This document shows, in pieces, positions 1 through 8,807 of a stretch of DNA of 64,000 nucleotides. The position numbers were made by a program, and so were the translations under genes. Each line of letters opens with the position of its first letter. The stretch's first letter is position 1. The stretch spans positions 225,887-289,886 of the forward strand of contig NZ_LTAZ01000003.1 in NCBI RefSeq assembly GCF_001593955.1, in the 5' to 3' direction. This stretch comes from Halalkalicoccus paucihalophilus. Its GTDB lineage: Archaea > Halobacteriota > Halobacteria > Halobacteriales > Halalkalicoccaceae. The notes beneath the pieces are model-generated. The model saw only the letters and a list, made by a program, of their open reading frames with translations. It was not told where the DNA came from and ran no database searches.

Positions 1-365
1 CGGGTGCAGTTCGGTTCGAGGACGTTGCGTGAATCGGGGTACTGCGGCACGGTAGATCCGATGAACCCGCCGACCAAAGCCGTGTCGAGTTGAAACGAGG
101 TGCGGTGGCCAGCGCGAGGGCGGTCGCCATATCGGCGACCGCACGAGCGGGGCGGGGAAGGGCTGGTGTTCCCGGAAGCGGCGCGTGATCGCGCGCCGCG
201 ACTCAGCGGAACCTGGCGGTCCTCAGAAATCTCCGATTTCTGGGATCCAGAAAGGCCGCGAAGCGGCCTTTCTTAGGGACATGAAAAGGGCGAGCAGCAG
301 ACGCCAGTCTGCTGCGAGGGCTTTCGACCGAACGCTCTTTACCGCGCCGCCGGATTCCTACTGGT
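1..365. other. Left-edge region without a confident gene
   Basis: No complete gene can be supported here. On the minus strand one frame over about 1-95 reads as a plausible protein (GC-ending codons, natural composition, including the stretch ALVGGFIGSTVPQYPDS) and runs off the left edge. It could be the 5' part of a leftward gene, but it has no ATG or GTG start, only a TTG. The rest holds three tandem hairpins (listed separately) and a weak TATA-like CTCTTTACC near 335-343, about 27 nt before the ileS start. Confidence 0.35.
224..325. repeat. Three tandem perfect hairpins upstream of ileS
   Basis: Three perfect inverted repeats follow one another: 224-231/235-242 (CAGAAATC, loop TCC), 251-259/263-271 (AAAGGCCGC, loop GAA), and 294-302/307-315 (GCAGCAGAC, loop GCCA). 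The third may be extended by GAAAG at 283-288 (one bulged A) against CTTTC at 321-325. They are seen directly. Their role is unknown: a terminator of an upstream transcript, a small structured RNA, or a short repeat element. If ileS starts leaderless from the TATA-like site near 335, the hairpins lie outside its mRNA. Confidence 0.6.
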
Positions 366-3300
366 ATGAGCAGGTCCGATATCGACGAGGAGGACCGACC
401 CTCGGAGGGTGCGCGGTTCGGGGAGGTCCCCGACCAGTACGACCCCGAGGCGGTCGAGAAGCGGGTGTTCGAGTACTGGGAGGAGGTCGACGCCTACGAG
501 AAAACGAAAGAAGCGTTCGCCGACGAGGAGCCCTTCTTCTTCGTCGACGGGCCGCCGTACACCTCCGGGGCGGCCCATATGGGAACGACGTGGAACAAGA
601 GCCTGAAGGACGCCTACATCCGTCACATCCGGATGCGGGGCCACGACGTGACCGACCGCCCGGGCTACGACATGCACGGGCTGCCCATCGAGACGAAGGT
701 CGAAGAGCGCCTTGGCTTCGAGAACAAGAAGGACATCGAGGAGTTCGGCATGGAGAACTTCATTTCCGAGTGCAAGTCCTTCGCGGACGAGCAGTTGGAG
801 GGCCTCCAGAGCGATTTCAAGTCTTTCGGTGTCTGGATGGACTGGGAGAACCCCTACAAGACGGTCTCGCCCGAATACATGGAGGCGGCATGGTGGGGCT
901 TCTCGCAGATCGCCGAACGCGGGCTGGTCGATCAGGGAAAGCGATCCATTTCACAGTGTCCCCGCTGTGAGACCGCCATCGCGAACAACGAGGTCGAGTA
1001 CGAGGACCGCGAGGACCCGACGGTCTACGTCTCGTTCCCGCTCAGAGAGCGCGAGGGCAGCCTCGTCATCTACACCACCACGCCGTGGACCATCCCGGCG
1101 AACGAGTTCGTCGCGGTCGGCGAGGAGCTGACCTACCAGAAAATCCGCGCGACCCGCGACGGCGAGGAGGACGTCCTCTACATCGCCGCCGAGTGTGTCG
1201 AGAACGTGCTCTCGAAGGGACGCTACGAGGACTACGAAATCGAGGAGGAGATTTCGGGTGCGGAGATGCTCGGCTGGGAGTACGACCTCCCGCTCGCCGA
1301 GGAGGTGCCCGCAAACCCCGACAGAGATGGCACTCACACCGTCTATCACGCCGACTACGTCGAGGCCGAGGACACCGGATTAGTGCACTCCGCGCCCGGC
1401 CACGGTGAGGTCGACTTCGAACGCGGACAGGAGTTGGGACTCCCGATCTTCTGTCCCATCGGCGGCGACGGCGTTTATACCTCCGAGGGCGGCAAGTACG
1501 AGGGCCAGTTCGTCAAAGAGGCCGACGAGGAGATCACGGCCGACATAGAGGAGAAGGGCCTGCTCGTCGCCTCGGGGACCATTACCCACTCGTACGGCCA
1601 CTGCTGGCGGTGTGACACGCCGATCCTCCAGATGGCGACCGACCAGTGGTTCATCACGATTACCGACGTCAAAGAGGAACTGCTCGACAACATCGAGGAC
1701 AGCGAGTGGCACCCACAGTGGGCGCGGGACAACAGGTTCAGGGACTTCGTCGAGAACGCCCCCGACTGGAACGTCTCGCGACAGCGCTACTGGGGGATCC
1801 CGATCCCGATCTGGGTCCCCGAGGGCTGGTGCGGGGAGATGGACGACGTGATCGTGATCGGCTCCCGTGAGGAGCTCGCCAAGCGCGTGGACGAAGACGT
1901 CGATCCCGAGGAGGTCGACCTCCACCGCCCGACCGTCGACGACCTGACGATCACCGAGGACGGAACGACCTACGAGCGCGTCCCGGACGTCTTCGACGTC
2001 TGGCTCGACTCATCCGTGGCCTCGTGGGGCACGCTCGATTATCCGGGCGACGAGGAACGCTTCGAGGAGCTGTGGCCCGCCGACCTCATCATGGAGGCCC
2101 ACGACCAGACCCGCGGGTGGTTCTGGTCACAGTTGGGTATGGGCACCGCCGCGCTCGGGGAGATCCCCTACGACGAGGTGTTGATGCACGGCTTCGCCAA
2201 CGACAGCGAGGGCAAGAAGATGTCCAAATCGGTGGGCAACGTCGTCCAGCCCCACGAGGCGATCCAGCGCCACGGCTCGGACGCGATGCGACTGTTCTTG
2301 CTCTCGGTCAACCCGCAGGGCGAGGACATGCGCTTCTCGTGGGACGAGATGGCGACGATGGAGCGCAACCTCAACATCCTCTGGAACGTCTTCCGGTTTC
2401 CCCTCCCCTATATGCGCATGGACGGGTTCGACCCCGAGGGGACCGATCTGGAGGCGGTCGATTCCGACCTCGAACTCGTCGACGAGTGGATACTTGCCCG
2501 CCTCCAGACCGTCACCCGCGAGATGACCGCCGCGTGGGACGACTTCCGCCAGGATCAGGCGCTCTCGGCGCTGATGGAATTCGTCGTCGAGGACGTTTCG
2601 AGGTTCTATATCCAGGTGGTGCGAGAGCGCATGTGGGACGAGGAGGACAGCCCCTCGAAGAACGCCGCGTACGCCACGCTGTATCACGTCCTGAAGCAGG
2701 TCTGTGCGCTGCTGGCGCCCTATGCCCCCTTCATCACCGAGGAGATCTACGGCGCGCTCACGGGCGACCGGGGCCACGACACCGTCCATATGCTCGAATG
2801 GCCCGAGCAAGAGGAGTACTGGACCGACGAACAGCTCGAGACAGACATCGAGCTGGTCCGCGCGGTCGAGGAGGCGGGCTCGAACGCCCGCCAGCAGGCC
2901 GAACGCAAACTGCGCTGGCCCGTTTCCCGTGTCGTCGTCGCGGCGGGAGAGGACCGCCTCGCCGAAGCCGTCGGCCGCCAGGGGGCGCTCCTCGAAGACC
3001 GGCTCAACGCCCGCGAGATCCATGTCGTCGCCACCGACGAACGCTTCGAGGAACTCGCCTACAGCGCACGGGCCGACATGAGCGTCCTCGGGCCGCAGTT
3101 CGGCGATCGGGCCGGCGAGGTCATGAGCGCGCTCAACGAGGCCCGCATCGAGGAGCCCTCGCTCGACGCGCTTTCGGCGGCCGTCTCGACGGCGCTCGGC
3201 GAGGACGTCGAGCTGACCGAGGAGATGGTCGAATTCGTCGAGGAGACTCCCGAGGAACTCTCGGGTTCACGGATCACCATCGAGGGCAATGGGTTAGGAG

Positions 3301-3593
3301 TCGTCTACGTCGACACCGAACTCACCGAGGACATCGAAAGCGAGGGCTACGCCCGCGAGGTTATCAGGAGAGTTCAAGAGATGCGAAAGGAACTGGACCT
3401 GCCCATCGACGCCCCGATCCGCCTCGACCTCGACATCGCGGACGACCAGGTCGCGGGGCTCGTGAGCGAGCACGAGGACCTGATCGCCGAGGAGGTCCGC
3501 GCGGCGGAACTCGAAACGGTCGAGGACGGCCATCGCAAGGAATGGGAGGTCGAGGGGATCGAGATGGAGATCGCGATCGAATCGTTAGAGTGA
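366..3593 (+). CDS. ileS: Isoleucyl-tRNA synthetase
   Basis: Class I aminoacyl-tRNA synthetase that charges tRNA-Ile with isoleucine in the cytoplasm; 1075 aa, the usual archaeal length. The HIGH-type signature is HMGT at residues 71-74 and the KMSKS loop is at 618-622. Between them lie the editing domain and the DVWLDSSVASWG motif of the Ile/Leu/Val group. Cys pairs CPRC and CWRC suggest zinc sites. The C-terminal half has the anticodon-binding region and an acidic tail. The ATG at 366 lies about 27 nt after a weak TATA-like CTCTTTACC, consistent with a leaderless mRNA. The 3' end overlaps the convergent prs gene by 9 nt. Confidence 0.97.
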   Translation: MSRSDIDEEDRPSEGARFGEVPDQYDPEAVEKRVFEYWEEVDAYEKTKEAFADEEPFFFVDGPPYTSGAAHMGTTWNKSLKDAYIRHIRMRGHDVTDRPGYDMHGLPIETKVEERLGFENKKDIEEFGMENFISECKSFADEQLEGLQSDFKSFGVWMDWENPYKTVSPEYMEAAWWGFSQIAERGLVDQGKRSISQCPRCETAIANNEVEYEDREDPTVYVSFPLREREGSLVIYTTTPWTIPANEFVAVGEELTYQKIRATRDGEEDVLYIAAECVENVLSKGRYEDYEIEEEISGAEMLGWEYDLPLAEEVPANPDRDGTHTVYHADYVEAEDTGLVHSAPGHGEVDFERGQELGLPIFCPIGGDGVYTSEGGKYEGQFVKEADEEITADIEEKGLLVASGTITHSYGHCWRCDTPILQMATDQWFITITDVKEELLDNIEDSEWHPQWARDNRFRDFVENAPDWNVSRQRYWGIPIPIWVPEGWCGEMDDVIVIGSREELAKRVDEDVDPEEVDLHRPTVDDLTITEDGTTYERVPDVFDVWLDSSVASWGTLDYPGDEERFEELWPADLIMEAHDQTRGWFWSQLGMGTAALGEIPYDEVLMHGFANDSEGKKMSKSVGNVVQPHEAIQRHGSDAMRLFLLSVNPQGEDMRFSWDEMATMERNLNILWNVFRFPLPYMRMDGFDPEGTDLEAVDSDLELVDEWILARLQTVTREMTAAWDDFRQDQALSALMEFVVEDVSRFYIQVVRERMWDEEDSPSKNAAYATLYHVLKQVCALLAPYAPFITEEIYGALTGDRGHDTVHMLEWPEQEEYWTDEQLETDIELVRAVEEAGSNARQQAERKLRWPVSRVVVAAGEDRLAEAVGRQGALLEDRLNAREIHVVATDERFEELAYSARADMSVLGPQFGDRAGEVMSALNEARIEEPSLDALSAAVSTALGEDVELTEEMVEFVEETPEELSGSRITIEGNGLGVVYVDTELTEDIESEGYAREVIRRVQEMRKELDLPIDAPIRLDLDIADDQVAGLVSEHEDLIAEEVRAAELETVEDGHRKEWEVEGIEMEIAIESLE

Positions 3594-4433
3594 GCGGATC
3601 ACCTCGGCGAGCGGCCGGGCGACGCTGACCTCGCTTTCGGCGCGCTCGATCGTGTCGGTGCCGTACACCCGCTCGACGCCCGCACGGGCGAGTTTCGTTC
3701 TGGCGTTGGCCGCGAGCATTGGGTGGACGCAGGTCACGAACACTCGTTTCGGGTTTTCGAGCGCGGCGATCGCCCCGCTCATCGTCGACCCCGTCGCGAT
3801 GATGTCGTCGGCGATCACCACGTCCCGACCATCCACTTCGACGTCGCTGGGCGTGATTTCGACCTCGCTGCCCGAGCGCCGGATCTTCTCGAAGTAGTCG
3901 ACCTCGCCCTCGCCGTGGGAATCCTGTACCGTTTCCGCGAGTTCGATCGCCCCCGCGTCGGGCGAGAGAAACACCGGGTCCGTGAGTTCGGGGAGCGGGT
4001 CGGCGAGCACGCTCGCGCCCTCGACCGCCTCCGCGGGCACCGAGAAGTGTTCGAGGGCGCTCTCCTCGTGGGGTGAGACCGTCAGCACGCGATCGGTGCC
4101 GGTGCTCACCGCGCGGGCGACTGCGCGTACGGAGACGGGCTGGCCCGGCTCGAAGGCGCTGTCCTGGCGGGCGTAGCCCATGTAGGGCAGCACGGTCGTG
4201 ATCTCCGAGACGCCCGATTCTCGCAGGGCGTCCTGTAGCTGGAGCAGTTCGAGGTGGGCGTCGCTGGTGGTCGTCGAGGCGACGATCACCGCGGAATCGG
4301 TCTCGACCTCGGGTGTGGCGGCGAGCAGTTCGCCGTCGGGAAAGCGCTCGAACTCGACGGGTGCCAGCGGTCGGTCGAGTTCGCTCGCCAGTGCGGCCGC
4401 GAGCGACTGTGATGACGAACCGGGTACGATCAT
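3585..4433 (-). CDS. prs: Ribose-phosphate pyrophosphokinase (PRPP synthase)
   Basis: Makes 5-phosphoribosyl diphosphate from ribose 5-phosphate and ATP, the precursor for nucleotides, histidine and tryptophan. The 282 aa protein is of the short archaeal type. The ATP/metal region contains LPYMGYARQD, and the PRPP-binding loop reads DVVIADDIIATGSTMSGA, the type-I phosphoribosyltransferase signature. The ATG at 4433 gives MIVPGSSSQ, the expected N-terminus. It is convergent with ileS (9 nt overlap) and lies downstream of the beta-propeller gene on the same strand with a 51 nt gap. hisI, hisA, pyrD and trpB in this window belong to PRPP-consuming pathways. Confidence 0.96.
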   Translation of the reverse strand: MIVPGSSSQSLAAALASELDRPLAPVEFERFPDGELLAATPEVETDSAVIVASTTTSDAHLELLQLQDALRESGVSEITTVLPYMGYARQDSAFEPGQPVSVRAVARAVSTGTDRVLTVSPHEESALEHFSVPAEAVEGASVLADPLPELTDPVFLSPDAGAIELAETVQDSHGEGEVDYFEKIRRSGSEVEITPSDVEVDGRDVVIADDIIATGSTMSGAIAALENPKRVFVTCVHPMLAANARTKLARAGVERVYGTDTIERAESEVSVARPLAEVIRSL

Positions 4434-4484
4434 ACCCGTGGATCCACCGGGCGCGCTAAACCCGTTTTCGGTCTCAACGGAGCA

Positions 4485-5249
4485 CTACCGAACGAGCATC
4501 GCCCGCACGCCCGGGACGCCGAGCGCCTGCGAGCGCCACCCCTCGCCCGCATCGACGTACAGCATTCCGTCGGAGCTCGCCCCGTAGACCGCCTCGCCGA
4601 CCGCCACCGCCGCCAGCGGTTCGGGCGTCTCGCGCTCGCGCCACTCGCCGCCGTAAACGGAGAGGGTATCGCCGGCGAGTGTGGCTCCAGAAGAGAGTTC
4701 ACCCGGCGAACCGGTCCCCGAAACCCGGTCGAACGCCCCGTCGAGGTCGCGCATCCAGCCGTTGCCCAGACGGTAGAGCCCCGAGTCGGTCGCCGCGAGC
4801 GGGATCCCGGGGGTCGAGACATCGTGTACACCCTCCAACCCGACGTGTGTGAGGTCGTCGCCGACGCGGTAGACGCCCTCACCGGTCGCGAGCAGGTCCC
4901 CGTCGGCCGCCCGCACGTCCTCGTGGGTCCCGATCTCGGTCCACTCGCCGCCTTCGAGACGGGCGACCCGTCCCACCGGGGAGACGGCGATGGGTTCGAC
5001 ACTTCCGCCGACGGCGACGGCGGGGCCGAACCCCGTCGGTTCGCCCTCCAGCAGGACGTCCTCGTCGGTGGCGACCGCCAACTCGCCGACCCACGCGAGG
5101 TCGCGGGCGACACACCGGTGTTCGATGCCGAAGTTCCCGATCGAATCGCCCGAGACGGAGACGCCGAGGACGCCGAGATCGGTCGCGAGATAGACGCGCG
5201 TCTCGGCGCTCTTGTCGGCGTAGACGCGCTTTTCCTCGATGCTGCTCAT
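4485..5249 (-). CDS. HVO_0234-family beta-propeller-like protein
   Basis: A 254 aa protein without signal peptide or membrane segment. It consists of short repeated beta-strand units of the kind seen in beta-propellers (repeats such as GLYRLGNGW, GVYRVGDDL and AVYGASSDGMLYVD). N-terminus and repeat pattern resemble the conserved haloarchaeal HVO_0234 family of unknown function; this is from memory and not searched. No catalytic motif is evident. It lies divergently from glmM with 74 nt between the starts and upstream of prs on the same strand, so co-transcription with prs is possible. Confidence 0.75.
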   Translation of the reverse strand: MSSIEEKRVYADKSAETRVYLATDLGVLGVSVSGDSIGNFGIEHRCVARDLAWVGELAVATDEDVLLEGEPTGFGPAVAVGGSVEPIAVSPVGRVARLEGGEWTEIGTHEDVRAADGDLLATGEGVYRVGDDLTHVGLEGVHDVSTPGIPLAATDSGLYRLGNGWMRDLDGAFDRVSGTGSPGELSSGATLAGDTLSVYGGEWRERETPEPLAAVAVGEAVYGASSDGMLYVDAGEGWRSQALGVPGVRAMLVR

Positions 5250-5323
5250 ACGGGAGGTTCGCGCTCGGGCGTCAAATGGCTGTTCCGGAATCCATTTGCC
5301 CCGTCGCTCCCCAGAGTCGGGTG

Positions 5324-6688
5324 ATGGACGTGTTCGGATCGAGCGGGACGCGCGGGGTTGCGAACGAGGAGATCACGCCGGCGTTCGTCCTGCAGGTCGT
5401 CGCGGCCGCCGGAACGGTCTGGGGGACCGACCGGATCGCCGTCGCCCGCGACACCCGATCGACCGGACGCATGCTCGAAAACGCCGCCGTGAGCGGCCTC
5501 CAGAGCGTCGGCTGTGACGTCGATCGGCTGGGCGTGATTCCCACGCCGGGCGCACAGGCCTACGCCGCCCGCGAGGGCGTCCCGGCGGTGATGATCACCG
5601 CCTCACACAACCCACCGGAGTACAACGGTGTCAAACTCATCGGAGCCGATGGCATCGAACTCTCCGTCTCGGAACTTGAGGTCGTCGAGGAGACCTTCCT
5701 CTCGGAGGCCGACGGCGCGCGCTCGTGGGCCCGAACCGGCGACGAGTTCGCCGTCGAGGACGCCACCCAGCGATACGTCGAGGGCGTCCGCGAGGCGGTC
5801 GATACGGAGAAAATCGCCGACGCCGATTTGACCGTGGCCATCGACCCCGGCCACGGCGCGGCCTCGCTGACCAGCCCACGGCTCTTCCGGGAACTGGGCT
5901 GTCGGGTCGTCACCGTCAACGCTCAACCCGACGGCCGGTTCCCGGGGCGAAACCCCGAACCCGTCGAGAAGAACCTCGCGGATCTGGGGCGGCTCGTCCG
6001 CGCGAGCGACGCCGACGTCGGCATCGCCCACGACGGCGACGGCGACCGGGCGATCTTCTACGACGAACTGGGGACCTACATCGAGGGCGATGCGGCGCTG
6101 GCGGCGCTCGCGGACGCCGAACTCGGTCCCGAGGACGCTACCGTCGCCGCGGTCAACGTCTCCCAACGGCTGGTCGACGTCTGTGACCGAACGGGGGCGG
6201 ACCTCGAACTCACGCCGATCGGCAGCACCTACATCACCAGCCGGATCCAGCAGCTCCGGGCCGAGGGGATCCCCGTGCCGGTCGCGGGCGAGGGTAACGG
6301 CGGGATCTACTTCCCCGAGTACAGCCTCGCGCGCGATGGGGCGTACATCGCCGCGCGCTTTCTCGAACTAGTAGTAGAGAGGCCCGCCAGCGAGGTGGTC
6401 GAACCGTTCGGCGGCTATCACAACGTCCGGCTGAAACTGGCCTACACGAACGACGCCGAACGGGAGGCGATGCTTACGGCCGTCGAGGACGCCGCGGCGG
6501 ACTCCCGCGCCGAGAAGAACACGACCGACGGCGTGCGTCTCGACTACGGCGACGGCTGGGTGCTCGCCCGCCCCAGCGGGACCGAACCCGTCATCCGGGT
6601 GTACGCAGAGGCCCGCGGGGAGGGGCGAGCCGAGGAACTGGCCGCGCGGCTCTACGACGCCGCCGAGGCCGCCCGCCGGTCGGTATAG
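5324..6688 (+). CDS. glmM: Phosphoglucosamine/phosphohexose mutase (GlmM-like)
   Basis: Alpha-D-phosphohexomutase family, 454 aa, interconverting hexose 6- and 1-phosphates; probably glucosamine phosphates for UDP-sugar supply, although archaeal members can also act on glucose or mannose phosphates. The phosphoserine loop is TASHNPPEYNG, the metal loop is DGDGDR, and the C-terminal phosphate-binding loop is RPSGTEP. The start is placed at the ATG at 5324 (MDVFGSSGTRG), where the family normally begins. An in-frame upstream ATG at 5276 would add 16 unrelated residues. The DNA on both sides belongs to other transcription units. Confidence 0.92.
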   Translation: MDVFGSSGTRGVANEEITPAFVLQVVAAAGTVWGTDRIAVARDTRSTGRMLENAAVSGLQSVGCDVDRLGVIPTPGAQAYAAREGVPAVMITASHNPPEYNGVKLIGADGIELSVSELEVVEETFLSEADGARSWARTGDEFAVEDATQRYVEGVREAVDTEKIADADLTVAIDPGHGAASLTSPRLFRELGCRVVTVNAQPDGRFPGRNPEPVEKNLADLGRLVRASDADVGIAHDGDGDRAIFYDELGTYIEGDAALAALADAELGPEDATVAAVNVSQRLVDVCDRTGADLELTPIGSTYITSRIQQLRAEGIPVPVAGEGNGGIYFPEYSLARDGAYIAARFLELVVERPASEVVEPFGGYHNVRLKLAYTNDAEREAMLTAVEDAAADSRAEKNTTDGVRLDYGDGWVLARPSGTEPVIRVYAEARGEGRAEELAARLYDAAEAARRSV

Positions 6689-6746
6689 CTCGGCCGAACC
6701 CGTTCGGGACAGGTAGTATAACGCCTCAGTGTCAACACGCATCCGT

Positions 6747-7109
6747 ATGTCAGAGCAGACGCTCTACGAACGACTCGGTGGCGAGGAGTCGATCGAGGCA
6801 GTCGTCGATCGATTCTACGGATACGTCATGGACGACGATCTGGTCAACGGCTACTTCGAGGACACCGATATGCAGAAACAGATCGCCCACCAGACCCAGT
6901 TCATCAGCTCCGTCACCGGCGGGCCCGTCGAGTACTCCGGCGAGGACATGTACGCGGCCCACGAGGGCATGGGGATCTCCGAAGAGGAGTTCAACGCCAT
7001 CGCGAAACACCTCAACACGGCCCTGAAGGAGTTCGACGTGCCCGAAAGCGACCGCGAGGACGTCCTCGACGAGATCGCGAGCTACGAGGACGATATCGTC
7101 GGCGCGTAA
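6747..7109 (+). CDS. Truncated haemoglobin (group I type)
   Basis: A 120 aa 2/2 globin that binds haem and small ligands such as O2 or NO. The N-terminus TLYERLGGEESIEAVVDRFY is the typical start, the distal region carries MQKQIAHQTQFIS, and the probable proximal histidine is in AAHEGMGI. A TATA-like AGTATAACG near 6716-6723 lies about 27 nt before the ATG at 6747, fitting a leaderless mRNA and deciding this start over the in-frame position 6729. Its 3' end overlaps the convergent coiled-coil gene by 28 nt. The physiological ligand cannot be read from the sequence. Confidence 0.93.
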   Translation: MSEQTLYERLGGEESIEAVVDRFYGYVMDDDLVNGYFEDTDMQKQIAHQTQFISSVTGGPVEYSGEDMYAAHEGMGISEEEFNAIAKHLNTALKEFDVPESDREDVLDEIASYEDDIVGA

Positions 7110-8212
7110 CGCGAGAGTACCTCTTCCAGTCGCCGTTTCTCCTCGCTCGCCGCCTCCCGTTCGGCGGCGATCGCCCCGCTCACGAGTCGCGTTCGTTCCC
7201 TCTCGTCGAGTCGCTCGCGGGCCTCGGCCGCCCGGCGGAGGCGCTCGTAATCCGGGTCCCGCGTCACCGTCTCGACCTCCCGGAGGCGGGCAACGGTCTC
7301 CTCGGGGGCGAACCGCCCGACGACCGCCCGGAGTTCGCGGAGGCGAAATCGGAGCTCGGCGGCGGGCCGGGGCGGCCACTCCAGTCGAAAGGGCTCGGCG
7401 TCGATCCGTTCGAGGGCCGTCCGCTGGGTCGCGACCGCCCGCTTGAGGGCGTCGGCGTCGGCGACGTAGTGGTCCAGTTTCGAGCGCGAGTAGCCGGCGT
7501 ACTCGAGTAGCGTCGGGATCGGTTCGGTCCCAGCCTCCGCGCGCTCGATGTAGGCCCGCAGGTCCGCCGGCACTTGTGGAGTGTCGACCAGCGGGAACAA
7601 CTCGGTCCGATCGAGGAAGACGGCGACCTCGCGGGCGCTCGTCCGGTCGAGGTACGCCGAAAAGGCCGCCTCGACCGCGTCGTTGTACCCCTCGATGGGG
7701 ACCCGCAGGTCGGCGACCGGGGCGTCGAGGTCGATATCGGAGAGCGCGAGCAGTCGGTCGTACTCGTCGATCCGCTCTTCGAGGGTTTCGATCCGCGTCT
7801 CGGCCGCTCGGCGCGCCTCGCGTAGGTCCTCGCGGGCGGCCGCGCGCTCCTCGAGCCGGTCGAGGTCGTCGTCGACGGGTGCGAGCAACTCGCGTGCGCG
7901 CTCGAAGTCGCCCTCGTTGAGCCGCCGTTTGTCGAAGGCGTCCTCGGCCGCCTCGAAGGCCTCGCGGTGGGCGAGGTCCTCGGGGAGTTCGGAGACGACC
8001 GAGTCGAGCCCGCCCTGAAACTCGATGAAGGCCGTGAAATCGCCCGTTCCCGTCGCCCGGTCCTCGTAGCGATCGAAGAGTTCGTTCAGGCGTTCGCGGG
8101 CGTCGGCGAGCCGCCGTAGCTCCGACTCGCCGAGTTCCTCGACGGCCTCGGTTGCGGCCTCGTAGCGGGCGTGGGCGTCGGCGAGCCGCCGTTCGGGGTC
8201 GTTCTCACTCAT
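7082..8212 (-). CDS. Coiled-coil protein downstream of hisI
   Basis: A 376 aa, very charged, mostly helical protein with long Glu/Arg/Ala heptad-like stretches (for example EEVLSRYAP near the end, and many RL.E and ARERL units). No signal, membrane segment or enzymatic motif is visible. The start at 8212 ([18 protein letters not shown]) overlaps the end of hisI by 8 nt, so the two are probably translated together; a longer in-frame reading into hisI is not credible. It looks like a conserved haloarchaeal family of unknown function. The 3' end overlaps the convergent globin gene by 28 nt. Confidence 0.8.
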   Translation of the reverse strand: MSENDPERRLADAHARYEAATEAVEELGESELRRLADARERLNELFDRYEDRATGTGDFTAFIEFQGGLDSVVSELPEDLAHREAFEAAEDAFDKRRLNEGDFERARELLAPVDDDLDRLEERAAAREDLREARRAAETRIETLEERIDEYDRLLALSDIDLDAPVADLRVPIEGYNDAVEAAFSAYLDRTSAREVAVFLDRTELFPLVDTPQVPADLRAYIERAEAGTEPIPTLLEYAGYSRSKLDHYVADADALKRAVATQRTALERIDAEPFRLEWPPRPAAELRFRLRELRAVVGRFAPEETVARLREVETVTRDPDYERLRRAAEARERLDERERTRLVSGAIAAEREAASEEKRRLEEVLSRYAPTISSS

Positions 8213-8573
8213 AGGCGTCGTCGGGGTCGAACACCTCCTCACCGACGTGTTCGCCCTCGATGGTCCGGTAGAAACACGTGCGGTGGCCGGTGTGACAGGC
8301 CCCGCCCTCCTGGTCAACGAGATACAGCAGGGTGTCCCCGTCACAGTCGACCCGGATCTCCCGTACCGCCTGCGTGTGGCCGCTGGTCGCACCCTTCTCC
8401 CAGAGCTGCTGGCGGCTGCGCGAGTAGTAATGTGCCCGGTCGGTTTCGCGGGTCCGCTCGATCGCCTCCCGGTTCGCGTACGCGAGCATCAGCACGTCGC
8501 CGGTGTCCGCGTCCTGGGCGATCACGGGCAGCAGTCCACGGTCGTCGAACTCCAGATCGGGTGCGTCGCTCAT
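8205..8573 (-). CDS. hisI: Phosphoribosyl-AMP cyclohydrolase
   Basis: Third step of histidine synthesis: opens the purine ring of phosphoribosyl-AMP to give ProFAR. The 122 aa protein has the whole family core: [30 protein letters not shown], and the zinc/magnesium region [29 protein letters not shown] with its conserved Asp and Cys residues. It is a stand-alone HisI, not fused to HisE. hisA, the next pathway step, lies about 2.7 kb away on the other strand. The following coiled-coil gene overlaps by 8 nt. Confidence 0.96.
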   Translation of the reverse strand: MSDAPDLEFDDRGLLPVIAQDADTGDVLMLAYANREAIERTRETDRAHYYSRSRQQLWEKGATSGHTQAVREIRVDCDGDTLLYLVDQEGGACHTGHRTCFYRTIEGEHVGEEVFDPDDAYE

Positions 8574-8677
8574 GGATCGAACGAGCCACCGGCGTCGAAT
8601 AGGTCTTCCGTGTCGATCGATTGACGGTCGAAGCAGGAGCGTGGATCGGCGGTGTGACCACGAGCGCAGGGGTGCGT

Positions 8678-8744
8678 AGTATGGGCCATCCGGGTGCGAC
8701 TGTCAGGGGCACCGCCGATCCGGGCACGCCGGCCGGCCCATACT
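8678..8744 (-). ncRNA. Candidate small structured RNA
   Basis: A perfect 10-bp inverted repeat (AGTATGGGCC at 8678-8687, GGCCCATACT at 8735-8744) encloses 47 nt. Inside, GGTGC at 8693-8697 can pair with GCACC near 8710-8714. On the minus strand a TATA-like CTATAG near 8769-8774 ends about 25 nt before the 5' arm, the spacing expected for an archaeal promoter. It lies in the 234-nt gap between the regulator and hisI. It is not a tRNA, since the T-arm consensus is absent. It might instead be a leader or terminator structure. Confidence 0.4.
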
Positions 8745-8807
8745 CCCCGTTTGGGACGAACCGAACCTATAGCTACCCCCCACCACATGTGGCGCGGCGT
8801 CGGACAC

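Noticed and set aside
2024..3628. Long open frame on the plus strand inside ileS
   Set aside because: Arginine-rich frame shifted from a clear ileS; typical of GC-rich DNA where alternative frames stay open.
8678..8744. Candidate RNA as a tRNA or SRP RNA
   Set aside because: No TTCGA-type T-arm or anticodon arm, and far too short and different from archaeal SRP RNA.
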